This document shows positions 1 to 12,305 of a stretch of 64,000 nucleotides of DNA, piece by piece. The translations under genes were made by a program, and so were the position numbers. This DNA is from Amoeboaphelidium protococcarum. Its lineage: Eukaryota > Aphelidiomycota > Aphelidea. Position 1 is the stretch's first letter; each line of letters opens with the position of its first letter. The DNA lies in the NCBI GenBank assembly GCA_023515745.1, contig JALECJ010000254.1, forward strand, positions 558,001 through 622,000, read 5' to 3'. Under the pieces are notes generated by a model that was not told the origin of the DNA, ran no database searches, and worked only from the letters and a program-made list of their open reading frames with translations.

Positions 1-3000
1 CTTTTTGATGATGCTGAAGATGAATAAGTGGGAGATGATGGTACAAAGAGTTCAGGTGGAAAGGGCAAAGCGAAGAAGTCTAGAAATTATGCAGATTTGA
101 TATCTGAGGCCAAAGTTGTCAGATAGGCAATTTAGATGAATGCACCTAAAGCGATTAAGAGCATAGCTACTGATCTATGTGCACTTGTAGTTGGTCTGGT
201 GCTAAGTCCAAAGTTGGCAGCTGTATTCTTCTCCTCTACAGTAATTGTCATCCTGATTGTGGTGTATTTTAGAAAACTTATGCAACAGAGAGCTATTTTA
301 TAGAAGAAGGCGCGATCAGCTATGGCAAAGTTTACATTGGAAATATTCGAGGCTATCCGAATTGTGTTTGCTTTCAATGGTAGTCGTGAGGAGCAGACAT
401 AATTTGGCAAGTTATCAGAGCAGAGATTACAGAGAGCGATTGCGTATTACAATTTGTGGGCTATATACAACGTGGCGTTCTTCGTGTTCTTGCTTAGTTC
501 TTATGCTCTCGTGTACTGGTACGGGGGTATTCTTGTGTCGTCTGGTGAGATTACTGGCGGAAATGTGGTACAGATATTCATGTTGGTGGTGGTGACATTC
601 CATAATTTGACTGTTTTTATGACTAGTCTCAACAATATGTTTCTAGCATTTGCCTCAGCAGAAGATCTATTTGAAATTATACACATGGACTCAGTATAGA
701 AGTAGAACTAGAATTCACGCAATCCTTTACAGCGCGACTTGATATTCCAAGATTAAATTGGATTCAGAAACATTTCTTTTGCGTATCCTGCTCGACCTGA
801 GATGCCAATATTTGACAGATTTAATCTGAGTATATAAATGGGTAAGTTCACCGCCATAGTTGGTGCTAGTGGAAGCGGTAAAAGTAGTATTGTGGGTTTG
901 TTGATGCGATTTTATCAAGTTCAGGATGGTTCAATTCTCATAGATGGAACTTTGATCTAAAGTTTTGATTTAAATTGGCTGAGGTCATAGATAGCTCTAG
1001 TTAGTCAGGAGCCATTTCTATTCGATCTGTCCATATATGACAATCTGTTATTGGGAAATGTAGATGCATCACTAAGCCGCGAGGAAGTTATTGAGGCGTG
1101 TAAAATCACCTAAATTCATAGTGTAATTGAGTCACTTCCTAATAAGTATGACACTAAAGTTGGAGTGTCTGGTAGTTAGCTCTCTGGTGGACAGAGATAG
1201 AGGATTGTTTTGGCCAGGGCTCTCTTGCGAAAACCTCAAATTCTGATCCTTGATGAGGGAACTAGTTATTTAGATGTTATATCTGAGTAGAGATTGTACC
1301 AAGAACTTTCTGATAACTTTCCCGATATCAGCGTTGTGGTCATTGCTCATAGATTAAAGACTATTTAAGATGCTGATTTGATTTGTGTTATGGATAATGG
1401 TAAAGTCGTCGAATAAGGCTCGCATGAAGAATTAATCTAACTAGGTGGAAAGTACCGATAGCTCATTGAAAGTCAAGGCTAGGAAGTGGATGTGATGTAA
1501 GATGATGATGATGGCGGTGAAGTGGCGAAGAAATAGTCAGATGCTATTTCGATGAGATCACACGCTACTGGTCGAGTGTCTGTTGCTGAAAGCATAAAGT
1601 CATTGCTGGTCACGGCGAAGAATGCTCCATACACTCACATATTGGCAAAATTGAAGTACAGCAGATTCTTCTTTGGCATTATACTGAACATTGCCCTATT
1701 CAATGGAGTCATGAATCCAGTTTATTCATACTTACTAGCCACTGTTCTTACCGCGTACTCCTTAGGAAATCCAGATGATATTCGTAATTAAATTATCTTT
1801 GCTGTACTTGGATATATAATATTTGCTGTTGTGCGCGCAACTCTAGCTGGGCTTAAGACTGGACTAACCGGAAGATTGAGCGCTTAGATTTGTCATCAAG
1901 CTCGATTACTCACCTTCTAATCCATAATTTAGAAAGATATTCCATGGTTCGATCGACCCGAGAACAATGCCGCTGTGCTGTCAACCAGAGTAAATGATGA
2001 TACGCAGACTCTCAACTACTTTGTATTCGATGTTGTTCCTAATATATTTGAGGCGCTGGCCACATCTTTGGGCGGTCTTGGTCTGGCGTTGTATGCTGGT
2101 TGGAAGTTGACGCTAGTAGTCCTGGCCATTTTCCCTATATTATTTTTATCTCTTCGTTTGCAGGGATGGGCTATCGACAGGGCTGAAAGCAAAGTGATTG
2201 CTGATCATGAGCGTATAGAAAGTCTCGCCAAAGATTGTGTCGATGGAATTCGTACTGTCAGTGCTTATAATCTGTAAAATAAGATGGTGAATTAGTTCCG
2301 GCTGAATCTGGAATTAAGTATAAAAAATTCACATATAATGACTCTGGCTCAGTCTCTTGGCAATGGGCTCTTTGATGTGTTGATATTTTTGTGCGAGGCT
2401 ACTATAATATACGCAGGTTCTCGATTCCTTGTTGATGAGGGCTATACATTTAATCAAGTCTTGTTGGTGTTTAGTTCTATAGTATTCTGTGCTTCTGCTC
2501 TGAGTGGATGCGCCAGTGTTCCGTCATAACTATCATCTGCTACGATTGGCTCTAGAAATCTCTTGAAAATCATTGAAGGTCGTAAAGGAGCATTAGATAT
2601 TCAGATTGCATAGGAGTAGATGCATCAAGTGGATATCCAAGGTAACATTTCGATCCGGGACGTGTCATTTCATTATCCGTAGCGAAAAGATGCCCAGATA
2701 CTTGATGAGCTTAGCATGTCCATACGCTCTGGTTAGCATGTTGGCATTGTAGGTACGACAGGCTCCGGAAAATCGACCATCTTTGTATTGCTGGAAAAGT
2801 TCTACCGCCCCTCTAAAGGCTCAATTTATATCGAGGATGTCAATATAAAAAAGATTGATGCATCTCATCTGCGGAAGTATATTGCCATAGTCCCTCAATA
2901 ACCTACACTCTTCAATAGATCTATTCGCGAAAACATCATTTATGGACTCCCTGATCTACCGCTGGACTTGGACATTGATGAAGCTTGTAAAAATGCTGCC

Positions 3001-3360
3001 ATTTATGAATTTATCTAGTCACTGCCTCTCAAGTATGACACTGTGCTGGGTGATAAAGGTATTCAGATAAGCGGCGGTGAAAGGTAACGTATCTGTATAG
3101 CACGAGCTCTTTTACGGAAACCGCGAATACTCCTACTTGATGAGTTCACCTCTGCTCTGGATGCGGAAAATGAAATCAAGATTCTCAATTACATCAGCCA
3201 GCTGCGTCGATGCACAGTGATCACCATTGCTCATCGTTTGAAGACTATCCGGTTGTCTGATGTTATATTTGTTATGAAAGACGGCAAAGTTGAAGAGAAA
3301 GGTACCGACGAGTAGTTGCTTGAACTTGGCGGTCTCTACAATTAGATGATCAACGTATGA
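1..3360 (+). CDS. ABCB-type full ABC transporter, 5' end outside window
   Basis: Open frame from base 1 to TGA 3358-3360 (1119 codons seen) with TAA/TAG as Gln. Visible order: end of the first membrane domain, ATPase domain 1, second membrane domain (about 1660-2520), ATPase domain 2. Walker A motifs are GASGSGKSS (862-888) and GTTGSGKST (2752-2778). Signature motifs are LSGGQRQR (from 1180, second Gln of the motif written TAG) and ISGGERQR (from 3067). Walker B motifs ILILDE (about 1240) and ILLLDE (about 3130) are intact, and AHRLKT follows in both halves. Both ATP sites look competent. The layout is that of P-glycoprotein/ABCB exporters of lipids or drugs at a cell or organelle membrane; the substrate cannot be told. 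Under the standard code it would be cut by dozens of stops. Family call is sure; the start lies upstream. Confidence 0.95.
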
Positions 3361-3397
3361 TGATATTGTAGATATAGATTATGCTGTCTGCTCAAAT

Positions 3398-3423
3398 GAA
3401 CCTATTGGCGATAAACCGGTTTA
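3398..3423 (+). repeat. Left terminal inverted repeat
   Basis: 26 bases, exact reverse complement of 5644-5669; inner end is the palindrome TAAACCGGTTTA. Preceded by AAAT. Confidence 0.9.
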
Positions 3424-3596
3424 CACATTGTAAACTGGGGGTGATACAGAAATTTTGTAAATATGTTGTGTCAAATCTGAATGCAGTTTTAGATGTTTCT
3501 CGGTGCGCTGATTTCAAAAATGTGATTTGTTTGAAAATCGACTAGGCGGAAAGAAAACTATGGGCATTCATTAACGCTCTCTTACAACTAGTGTAA

Positions 3597-5570
3597 TCAC
3601 TGCTTAAACTTCAGGAATGACAATAAAGACTGCTGATTAGAAGGTAGTTTATCGCTCAAAGTAAGTTTGGGACGCCCCGGACCTCTCCTAATTTAATCCT
3701 TTTTGGTAGAATTTGAGTTAATCGCCTTCTACACTGCCTCATTCTCAGCACGAGTTGCGACTTTGTTCTACACATTCTCTTGCAGTAACTGCTGTGGGAT
3801 GGTGGGATAGTAACTTTTATACTGTTGGGGAATCGAAGCGTATTTTAGACTCAAGGACTTGATCTTCTTCTCCGCAATTTCTTATTACGGTAAACGTGGT
3901 AATAGCACACGCGATAGCGACCAATCGCTTTTAACAGTAGTCCCAAAGAGATCTTTACTTAGCTGTTATCTTAATACTGAAATCTCCATATTCTTGTTCA
4001 AATCTTTTACTTCTTAATTTGCTGATGTACATAATTCACGATAAGAGACAACACCATCACTAAACTCAAAGAAGAAACAGCCAGTAAATCCTACAGGCAT
4101 CTTCTAAAAGAAACGCTCCAAGAGTGCTTCCCACCCAGTGAAGCATGGACGCAAAGGATCCTCATGATTAATGAATTAACCGCATAAAGTATTAACACTG
4201 TTGACTGCATCTACAAATTAGTGAGGTAAATAAAGCTGAGAATTCTATATCTTAGTCTTCATCCAAGCAACAGCCCTGTCTGCCATCATGTGACTGTGGC
4301 CCGGCTGCAGGTAAAGCAACGCAACTTTCTTGTAAAACAATACAGACAGCAATGCAGCGAATCTCATTGTAACTTGACTTTTGTTTTATCCAACGCAATT
4401 GTCCAGCACGCACAACAAAACCTCTTTATTGGACTACATCTCTCCAAGATGATAGCTTAGTCTTAAGCTGCACATAGCATTCCCATCTTTGCCCTGAGCA
4501 CGTTCATCGTAAAAAGTTATTAGATTCTAACCAGAGGTGATGTTTGACACAACAAAATTGTTCAATATCAAATTGGAATTGAAGTAGTCAACTTATGGAC
4601 GCTCCTTGCCATAATGCGGTAATGTCAAGCTACCACCAAAATCTTCCGCTAATATCATAACGTTGCAATTAGGATTTTGATCATCATTTACCTCCTAGCC
4701 TTGTTCTTGCTCATCAGACTTTTAAAGATCACAATCAACATCTAAAACCTCTACAAACTTATCATCACTCAAAGTAAGCATTCCACCAGAGTCTTTACAG
4801 AAAAGCTAGATAAACTACTTCTTCGCACGACGTTAATTAGCCGCATCCTCTAGGTGAGTCTTCAACTCAGCCTACTTAGCCAGGCGGTCCTCTTCAGACA
4901 AGCCAGGGTCCTACAGTTCGATTTTGAGTCTCATGCATCTGTCACAAACATCTTCTTTACTACGCTCAAACTTAAATCCGACGTAGTGCTTCTTAACATA
5001 CTAGATGAAGGTTGTCATAGCCATGTACTTAGTAGATCCTGCAGAGTAATCTTCATGACCGCAAATGAAAGTGATATACATAGCATGGAAATATACCCAA
5101 GTCATCTTCATGTCGTCGTTAGTCTTCAAATACTTCCGAGCTCTACGATGAGCACAAGGGAAACCATCCTCAAATTCTAGACTCTCCATGAACTACTTAA
5201 ACTGAATCAGACTATATTCAGGCAAAGCATGCGCAGCGACTCTCTTAGTCAAGGCCAGCCCCGGATCCTATGAGTGCTTTACTATTCTTTACAAACGACT
5301 TCCGCCAGCTCCGAAGTATAAAGTAAGCATTCTATGCGTACAGGACTAAGTAATTAAAGACAGCAAAATACCATCAGCCTGCAGTTTATCAGCTGAAACA
5401 CCACTGGCGTTCAAACTGTCAAACCGTTGTTTCAACTACTCAGCATTACCGGGACCACCTACTATATCCATAAACCGAGTCAATTTCTCAGCATCTTTCT
5501 ACTCCTATGACTTAACCACACACACTCGGCGTGGTTACATATCAAAGGAGCCTCCTGTCTTTCGTTTCAT
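3597..5570 (-). CDS. Transposase-like protein (DUF7869-type RNase H-like domain)
   Basis: ATG at 5570, TGA at 3597-3599, 657 residues, no intron. The middle holds a likely zinc knuckle (DVCDRCMRLK). Then come an acidic stretch (LAEDFGGSL), LDNCVGQNKSQ and QPGHSHMMADRAVAW, the spacing and wording of the RNase H-like DDE domain I know as DUF7869 (pattern DNCxGQNK ... GHSxxxxDR). The C-terminus is basic with a GRGP/GRP AT-hook-like patch (RRGPGRPKL). It is the only gene between two perfect inverted repeats, which fits a transposase that cuts and pastes the element in the nucleus. The frame uses TAA/TAG for Gln like host genes, so it is adapted to this code. The superfamily name is inference. Confidence 0.8.
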
Positions 5571-5643
5571 GGTGTTTTGGAAAAAATTTTACCTGGAGGG
5601 GAAAAAATTAATTAATTGCTCATTCGCCAAAATATCTCTGCCA

Positions 5644-5669
5644 TAAACCGGTTTATCGCCAATAGGTTC
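5644..5669 (-). repeat. Right terminal inverted repeat
   Basis: 26 bases, exact reverse complement of 3398-3423; followed by AAAT. Confidence 0.9.
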
Positions 5670-5876
5670 AAATATCTTTTATGACCATGAAGTCAAAGTA
5701 TATTCTGGTTACACAGATGAGCAAAATCTGCATTGCATTATGATGTTATTTAAGCGCGAATTGTATGTTATTCAATCGTGTCAGAAGGCAAACGAACCCT
5801 TAGCAGTTTCTTGTACTCATTCTTTTCATTCAATCAGTCAGTTAAACAAGCGAGACGCTTCCATTATTATAAGCCG

Positions 5877-6704
5877 ATGAAGAAGCGAAAATGGTAAAAT
5901 AACGGCGATGACGTGGTCGATTTAACATTGGACACTGCCGATTCTGATATCATCATTGTGGGCGAAACTCAGAATTAGAGGGAGAATATCAGCGGCGACA
6001 GAGCCAAGTAGAAGAGAATGGACGAAGATTATGAGTTTGCTTTGGCGTTACAAGAATAAATGTTACAAGAATAGTCAGAGTAGTAGCAGCAGAGATGGTC
6101 CGATGCTCCTGAGCTATCGCTTATAGCAAATACTTATCAGGATCCTATGAATAACCTATTTCACTTTGGAGATTTGGACAGCGAGTATTATTAAAGGAAC
6201 CTCACGCCGTCTCCACGTCGAAGGCACGGATTGTTACAGCGTTGGCGAAACAGGCAGGATCACAGTCACCTTCGAAATCGCCTCTCATAAAGTCTGGTGA
6301 CACCATCCATTGACCGTCTTTATGAAGAGTCAATGGAGCTTAGGCTTCTGTCTTAGATGCTTTTGGATGATGTTCATCTGCTAAGTGCTGCTTTTGGTAC
6401 GCATAACAATAATGAACCTGCTGAATCGTATGAAGATCTTTTGGAACTTGGCTAGTAGATTGGTAATGTTTAGCGAGGATTGACTGAGCGCGAAGTTGAT
6501 CTAATACCGGTCATTCCATATTCGAATAGTCTAGAGCATAAAGAGTGTTCAATTTGTATGAGCAAATATGAACTGGGAGATTAGTTGATGATTCTCCCAT
6601 CCTGCTTACACGCATTCCACAAGGATTGTATCAAAATCTGGCTCAAGTAGAATCGGCAGTGTTGCATTTGTCGCGAAGATTTAGGTGCTTCATTGCAATA
6701 ATGA
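5877..6704 (+). CDS. RING-H2 finger protein, probable E3 ubiquitin ligase
   Basis: ATG 5877, TGA 6702-6704, 275 residues. The last 50 residues form a complete RING-H2: C-x2-C (CSICMSKYE), then C-x-H-x2-H-x2-C (CLHAFHKDC), IKIWL, then C-x2-C (CCICRED). All eight zinc ligands are present. The rest is polar and Gln-rich (runs of TAG/TAA/CAG near 6055-6095) with no clear domain or membrane segment, so it is probably soluble. RING-H2 domains recruit E2-ubiquitin; the substrate is unknown. The arrangement (long disordered N-terminus, C-terminal RING-H2) resembles RNF6/RLIM/Praja-type ligases. The start is the first ATG in frame near the upstream gap. Confidence 0.85.
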
Positions 6705-6883
6705 CGATCTGTTCATAATTAAAATATCACCTGTATATTATATCCGCTTTTTTCTTGTTTTAGGCAAATAGAGAAGTGGGCTTTATAGTTGAAAAAGTCA
6801 ATAATTGTGCAAGTCTATATGGAGGTACAGTATTAAAAAACGACGAAGCACCGGATGAGATAAACTAATCTTAAACTTAAAAA

Positions 6884-9022
6884 TCATATTTCCTCTGCAG
6901 CTCTTTGCAAATATGGAACTTGGTTGTTATTAACGTCAGTCAAACCACCGTCTAGAGCCTCTTACTACGTCTGCTGGTAATTCTGCGTTAGAGCATTCAG
7001 ATGAGCTTCGTCTTCAGCAGACAATGGCTTCCTTTCAGTACCAGGAGCAGCGTCACGGTAGTCGCTAGCCTTGTTGTACATCGAGACGCCACCGCGTTAG
7101 TATGCCATAAAGTTTCTCATGCCACCTAGCTCTTGAGGTCCCTTGGCGAAAACTCTGGCAGATTGTTCATTGGCATAAGCTCCATTACCATCAGCTTTGA
7201 TTCTTTGAATCTCGTCCTCTGAATAGCCCATTCTCTTCCAAAGGCCGCGACCAATCCTAGCAGGACCTATCTCTTCCATATCATTGCCCAGCTTACCACG
7301 AGCTGCTTAATCAGCATCATTAGGCATGTTCTGACCTCCGCTAGTTTCGGTTCCAACGGCCCCCAGATATAACGCCATGGCATCTTATGCTTATTGAGGA
7401 TCTTAAATTTCGGACTATACGCCCTTTTAAGCAGCCGTTTTAACTGCATTGGAATTGGGCATAGGTATAGCACCACCTGTACCAGCTTAACTTGCCGACT
7501 AGGTTGATCCAGGGGACTAGACGCGATACGCACCAGGAGGAGCAGGAGGAGCCTCGGGAGCAGCAGAAGTGCCAGGCTCTGAAGTGCCAGGTGGTGTATT
7601 AGGTGTACCAGAAGGAGTAGCAGGCGTTTGTGGCTGTCCAGCTGAATCAGTGGCAGGCAGCTATGAATTTGGTAGACCTGAAATGGGCGGATTCTGCCCG
7701 CCGACATCAAAATTAGCCGGAGGATTTCCAGAAGGAGGTATAGGAGTGAGCTGATTGTTAGCTTCTTAAAATTTTTGGCCAGTAGCAGGATCAGTCCATT
7801 ATTTAGTGTCAGGATCAAATTCGAAGCCTTACTCACCATCTAGCACACTCTGCATTAGCTAGGCTTCCGGAGAACCAGGAGAAGGATCACTTGAAGGCAA
7901 TGGCTACATTTCTTGCTAAACTCCTTACAACTACTACTCCTACTACTATTGTTGCTTCTGTTAATCAAAAGTCAATGCTTCAGGATCAGACGAAGCGGCA
8001 GAAGGCTACTAAGCTTGGTCTTGACTCGCACCCAAAGTACCTAGAGATTGTCCGTCAGTCAATGGCAGCGCAGGTTATTGAACTGGATATTTTGGCGTAG
8101 AAGGAGCAGGGGGCTGCGGTGCAGGCAATTAGTATTGATCAGTTGGAGCTTGCGGAGTTACGCTTTGCGGCTATGTATCAGCCCCACCAACTAAATTATT
8201 AAACTCGGAGCCACCGTCGAGGAAAGGAAAATCACCAACCATGGGAGCTGGCTAGTTGTCCATCTCTGAAGTTTGAGGGGAAGCAGGCTCTCCAACAACT
8301 CCGACGGAGTTTTAGACCGGGATGGGCTGTCCCTGTAATTCTTAAGGATTCTAAGCAAGAGCTTAATCCGGCATGTCCATAGCAGCATCGTAAGTAGGTC
8401 CTTGAGCAGGCTAGGCAACCTGATACCAATCAGGTGACTGTGGTGGGACTTGAGCAGCACGCAACTCATTCTGTGGTGCCGCGCGTTATTCAGACGAGAC
8501 TTATTAAAGCATTTATAACTATGCGCCGGTGATGGTAGTTGCAACACCTTATTAACCCTGAATAGGAGCAGCGCCAGCACCTATAGCTGTCGGACCGACC
8601 ATGCTCGCAGCATTCTGAGGTTGAGCATCAACAACACCGCCAGCTGTACCCCCAGGCTTCTAAGGTTGAGCTGCAGCTGCAGCTTTAGGCTCTTAGACTC
8701 CTTTAACTGATTGAGATGGAGCTACTTAAGGTTTCGGCTTTACGGGATTTGGCGTTGCAGCCTTGGGTGTAGTAGCCTTTGTATCGGCCGCTTTAGGAGT
8801 AGCAGCTTTAGGAGTAACGGCCTTTGAACCAGCTTGTTTCGGAGTTGCAGCCTTAGGAGTAGCAGCTTTCGCTCTGCCACCGCTACTAGGCTAAGATCTA
8901 CCTGGAGGGTCACGCTTGAATAGTCGAATGAGAGCAACATTAACAGGCAATGCTTCAACATATAACACGGACACAATGCACAACAAACTAGCAACACTTA
9001 GACATTTTTTTGATATAATCAT
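6884..9022 (-). CDS. Secreted Pro/Gln-rich modular protein, paralogue A
   Basis: ATG 9022, TGA 6884-6886, 712 residues, no intron. Starts MIISKKCLSVASLLCIVSV, a signal peptide, then a dibasic KR (RLFKRDP) that could be a Kex2-type cut site. Next are Ala-Thr-Pro-Lys repeats (KAATPKAATPK) and a long Pro/Gln-rich stretch. One 40-residue module follows (about 7855-7735; core [18 protein letters not shown]), then a Pro-rich linker. The last about 148 residues (from 7327) form a conserved domain ([47 protein letters not shown]). I do not recognise these domains. It is the shortest and most diverged of three tandem copies. Extracellular, surface-coat or effector-like role is inference. Gln is mostly TAG/TAA. 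Confidence 0.75.
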
Positions 9023-9593
9023 TCTGAACACGTATAACACTGGAGATATTATAGACAAAATATGAGATGGGCAGAGATGAAGTTTCTACCAATTATTGCG
9101 GAATCATCAGTGTTGCATTACCAAGGCTCAGCAGATTTATCACTGGATGCCAACAAATCATTCCGAAAGTGCTGACCATTTTGTACTCATGGTGCGACTT
9201 GCTCCATTGACCAATCGCAATCTCCAGAGAGCTGTGTATAAAACGTGACACCAAAATACTTTAGTGATCAATCCAATCACGGCTCTACTAAAGTTTGAAA
9301 GCAGTATTGAACGCGTCTCGATGGCCGCATCCAGAAACTGTACAGCAATCAAAATATTTAAACACCCTGGGACCATAATTTGGAAGAGTAACAATATTAT
9401 TCGCAATGATTCAAGATAAAAAATGAAATTCATCCGCATAGAAGTGGCAGACGATCGATTAAAATAGGTACTGCATCAAGGCCGACCTACGACAGGTAAA
9501 GATTACAGTTAACTGTCAAAAACTTAAGTACCAAAACAAATCATTATATTATTCATTTTCATCATCAGTTAACCAAATTTTAACATCAAGAGA
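9023..9593. other. Intergenic, upstream of paralogue A
   Basis: 571 bases with no gene I can support. Holds the shared upstream element at 9171-9198. Otherwise AT-rich single-copy sequence. Confidence 0.6.
9171..9198 (-). promoter_or_regulatory. Conserved upstream element, paralogue A
   Basis: Core GCTGACCATTTTGTAC on the plus strand, 149 bp before the ATG of paralogue A. Nearly the same sequence lies at a similar distance before paralogues B and C. Probably a promoter element of this gene family; it could also be residual duplication similarity. Confidence 0.55.
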
Positions 9594-12173
9594 TCATATT
9601 TCTTCTGCAGCTTTCTACAGATATGGAACCTAGTTGTTGCTTGGATCAGTCATTCCTTTGTCAAGAGCTTCCTACTGAGTTTGCTGGTAGTTTTGCTTCA
9701 GGGCGTTGAGATGCGACCGATCTTTAGCACTCATAGGTCCAATCTTTTCCCTGTCCTAAGGAGCTTCGCGGAAGTCAGTCATTTAGTTATATCCAGTCAC
9801 GCCAAGACGCTAGTAGGCCATAAAATTATCAATGCCGCCCAGTTCTCTAGGTCCCTTAGCAAAGGCTTCAGCTGACATACGATTAGCATATTCACCATTA
9901 CCATCAGCTTTAATTTTCTGGATTGTGTCTTCAGAATAACCCAATCTCTTCAATAAACCTCTGCTCAGTCTAGCAGGACCAATTTCTTCCTTATCATTAC
10001 CCAACTTGCCACGGCGCGCCTGGTCTGCATCATTAGGCATGTTCTGACCACCGCCAGTTTCAGTTCCGACTGCACCAAGATACAGCGCTTTAGCTTCTTT
10101 CTGCTACTGTGGATCACTGATAACGGAGTTGATACCTTGTGATGCCGCTGACTTTGCTACCTATGAATTAGGCATAGGCATACCACCACCGTTGCCAGCT
10201 GCACTAGCTGATTAGGTAGAACCTGGAGCTTAAACGCGATATGCACCAGGTGGTGCCGGAGGAGATTAGGAGCCAGGCGGAGTGCCAGGCGGAGTACCTG
10301 GAGGAGTGCCAGGAGGTGTACCTGGAGGAGTGCCAGGTGGTGTACCAGGTGGACTACCAGGAGGGGAACCAGGCTGAGCTCCAGGTTACTATGATCCAGG
10401 GGAGCCAGGAGGAGCACCAGGCAGCTGTGAACCAGGGGCGCCAGGACTAGGCGGAGATGGCCCAGGAGCGCCAGGATTTCCAGAGGGAGAAATTGGAGTG
10501 AGCTAGTTGTTAGACTCCTGGTACTTTTGGCCAGTAGCAGGATCGGTCCATTACTTAGTAGAGGGATCGAATTAGAAGCCTTGCTCACCATTACGCACAC
10601 TTTGCATGTCAGGAGCTGCCGAAGAACCTGGAGCACCAGGTTATGGACTACCAGGTTGTGGAGCACCAGGCTATGGACTAGCAGGTTGTGAAGCACCAGG
10701 CTGTGGAGCACCAGGCTAAGGACTTGCAGGCTACGGATTAGCAGGCTATGGAGCACCGGGCTAAGGACCAGCAGGCTGAGGAGCGCTAGGCTGAGGACTA
10801 GCAGGCTAAGGAGCGCTAGGCTGAGGAGCACCAGAACCTTCTTGAGAGGATGGATCTGTGGCTTATGGAGCACCACCACCACCAAAGAACGGGTTTGAGC
10901 CACCAAATAAGTTGCCAAAACCAGAGTCGCCACCACCAAAGAGTGGGAAACCACCAAACATAGGCACGCGCTTATTATCCATTTCAGATGTTTGAGGTTC
11001 AGCATTTTCAGCATCAGGAGACTAAGCAGAACCAGGCTAAGGACTGCCAGCCTCAGGACTGCCAGCCTCAGAACTTCCAGGCTGTTCTGGAGATTATTGT
11101 TTCTGTTCAGCAGGAAGACTTTCAGAGGAAGAAATTGGAGTGAGCTAGTTGTTAGATTCCTAATACTTCTGGCCAGTGGCAGGATCAGTCCATTGCTTGG
11201 TTTCAGGATCAAATTGGAAACCTTGCTCACCATTGCGCACGCTCTCCATTACATTATTGGAAATGCCACTAGAGAGAGGATCGCCAGACGGCTAGTCAGA
11301 TTAAGCTTACTATTGCTACTATTGCTGTTGTTGCTCGGGAGACTATGGACCAGGTGCCTATGAGCTTACACCAGGTTACTCGGATTGCGCCTTACCTTCA
11401 CGTTGACTATCTTGAGGCTATTATGGTCCTTATTACTGAGCAGACTATGCAGCCTATTACTGTTGAGCGGCAGGCTAGGCTTGAGGCTAAGCTTGGCCTG
11501 ATCCAGCAGGATCTTAACTAGCAGCAGCCTATTATTGCATCTGCTGAGGATTTTGCGCAGTTGCTTATTACTATGCAGCAGGACCTTGTTACTATTAGGC
11601 GACACGAGACTAATCAACCTGCTGAGATGGACGCTAATCGGCTTACTGACCAGGCGGTGCAGCAGCTCGCTCTTACTACTACTACGGAGAATCTTTGCCA
11701 CCCTGTGGGTTTTTAGGAGTAGATCCAGCGCCATCGACTTTCGGTCTCGCGGCAGCATCACCAGGTGTACCCTTAGGCATTTTAGGAGCTGCTTATTCCG
11801 TTGGTTTTTGATTAGCAGTATTCGCAGGTTTAGCAGGCTTGGGATCAGCAGCTGTCTGAGGAGGAGGAGGAGGTTTAACAGCGGGAGCTTTCGGAGGAGG
11901 AGCTTTCGGGGGAGGAGGAGCTTTCGGGGGAGGAGGAGCTTTCGGAGGAGGAGGAGGAGCTTTAGGAGCAGCAGCCGCCTTAGGAGCAGCTTTCGCTCCT
12001 CCACCACTACCACCACCACCACCTTTCGGTGCACCAGCAGGAGCAGGATCACGCTTAAACAATTAAACGGTATTGACACCACCATTGTTGGTAGGTAACG
12101 CATTCACACCAATGTCGGACACTATCATACACAACACGCATGCAATACTCAAAAAGTTTTTGGATATAATCAT
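9594..12173 (-). CDS. Secreted Pro/Gln/Gly-rich modular protein, paralogue B
   Basis: ATG 12173, TGA 9594-9596, 859 residues, no intron. Signal peptide [20 protein letters not shown], then LPTNNGGVN, a dibasic KR site ([10 protein letters not shown]), a Gly-rich patch, and Ala-Pro-Lys repeats ([13 protein letters not shown]). A Gln/Pro/Ser stretch follows. The 40-residue module ([28 protein letters not shown]) occurs twice, at about 11249-11130 and 10607-10490. Between the copies are Gly/Phe-rich FGGG segments and tandem PxPGAP/PQPAS units; after the second comes a collagen-like Pro-Gly block. The conserved C-terminal domain starts at 10040 ([16 protein letters not shown]). It is the longest paralogue through module and repeat gain. 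Function unknown; secretion is well supported, a matrix or surface role is inference. Confidence 0.8.
10240..10450 (-). repeat. Collagen-like Pro-Gly repeat block in paralogue B
   Basis: Short tandem units of about 12 bases (PGTPPG, PGSPPG, PGSQ on the coding strand) in frame inside the secreted protein. Likely to vary in length by slippage. Confidence 0.7.
10630..10830 (-). repeat. PxPGAP/PQPAS tandem repeat block in paralogue B
   Basis: About a dozen in-frame 5-residue units of the type (P)Q-P-(G/A)-(A/S/N/G)-P; the Gln is TAG, TAA, CAG or CAA in different units, so DNA identity between units is broken while the peptide pattern is kept. Confidence 0.7.
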
Positions 12174-12305
12174 AATAATACAGACTTGGATATTAGATGA
12201 TGCAAGAGGATAAAAGACAGATACTAATGTGCCAGGTGATATTCAATTAGGCCAGCAGAGTCAGGCGTGCATTATTACTGGCTATTGGTGAACATTTACG
12301 CGAAT

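Larger units (their letters stand above)
3398..5669 (-). mobile_element. DNA transposon with 26-bp terminal inverted repeats
   Basis: A 2,272-bp unit bounded by perfect 26-bp inverted repeats (3398-3423 and 5644-5669) with one intact transposase-like gene on the minus strand. The bases AAAT lie directly outside both ends (3394-3397 and 5670-5673), a candidate 4-bp target duplication. The repeats begin GAACCTATTGG and end in the 12-bp palindrome TAAACCGGTTTA. The element sits in the gap between the ABC transporter and the RING gene and breaks neither. An intact frame plus perfect repeats suggests recent movement. I do not recognise the superfamily from the ends; PiggyBac is unlikely because there is no TTAA duplication. 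Confidence 0.85.

Noticed and set aside
1-3360. ABC transporter pseudogene with many stops
   Set aside because: All internal stops are TAA/TAG at Gln-compatible sites and the ATPase motifs are intact; it is a normal gene in this code.
3398-5669. PiggyBac element
   Set aside because: No TTAA flanks, and the transposase motifs differ from PiggyBac.
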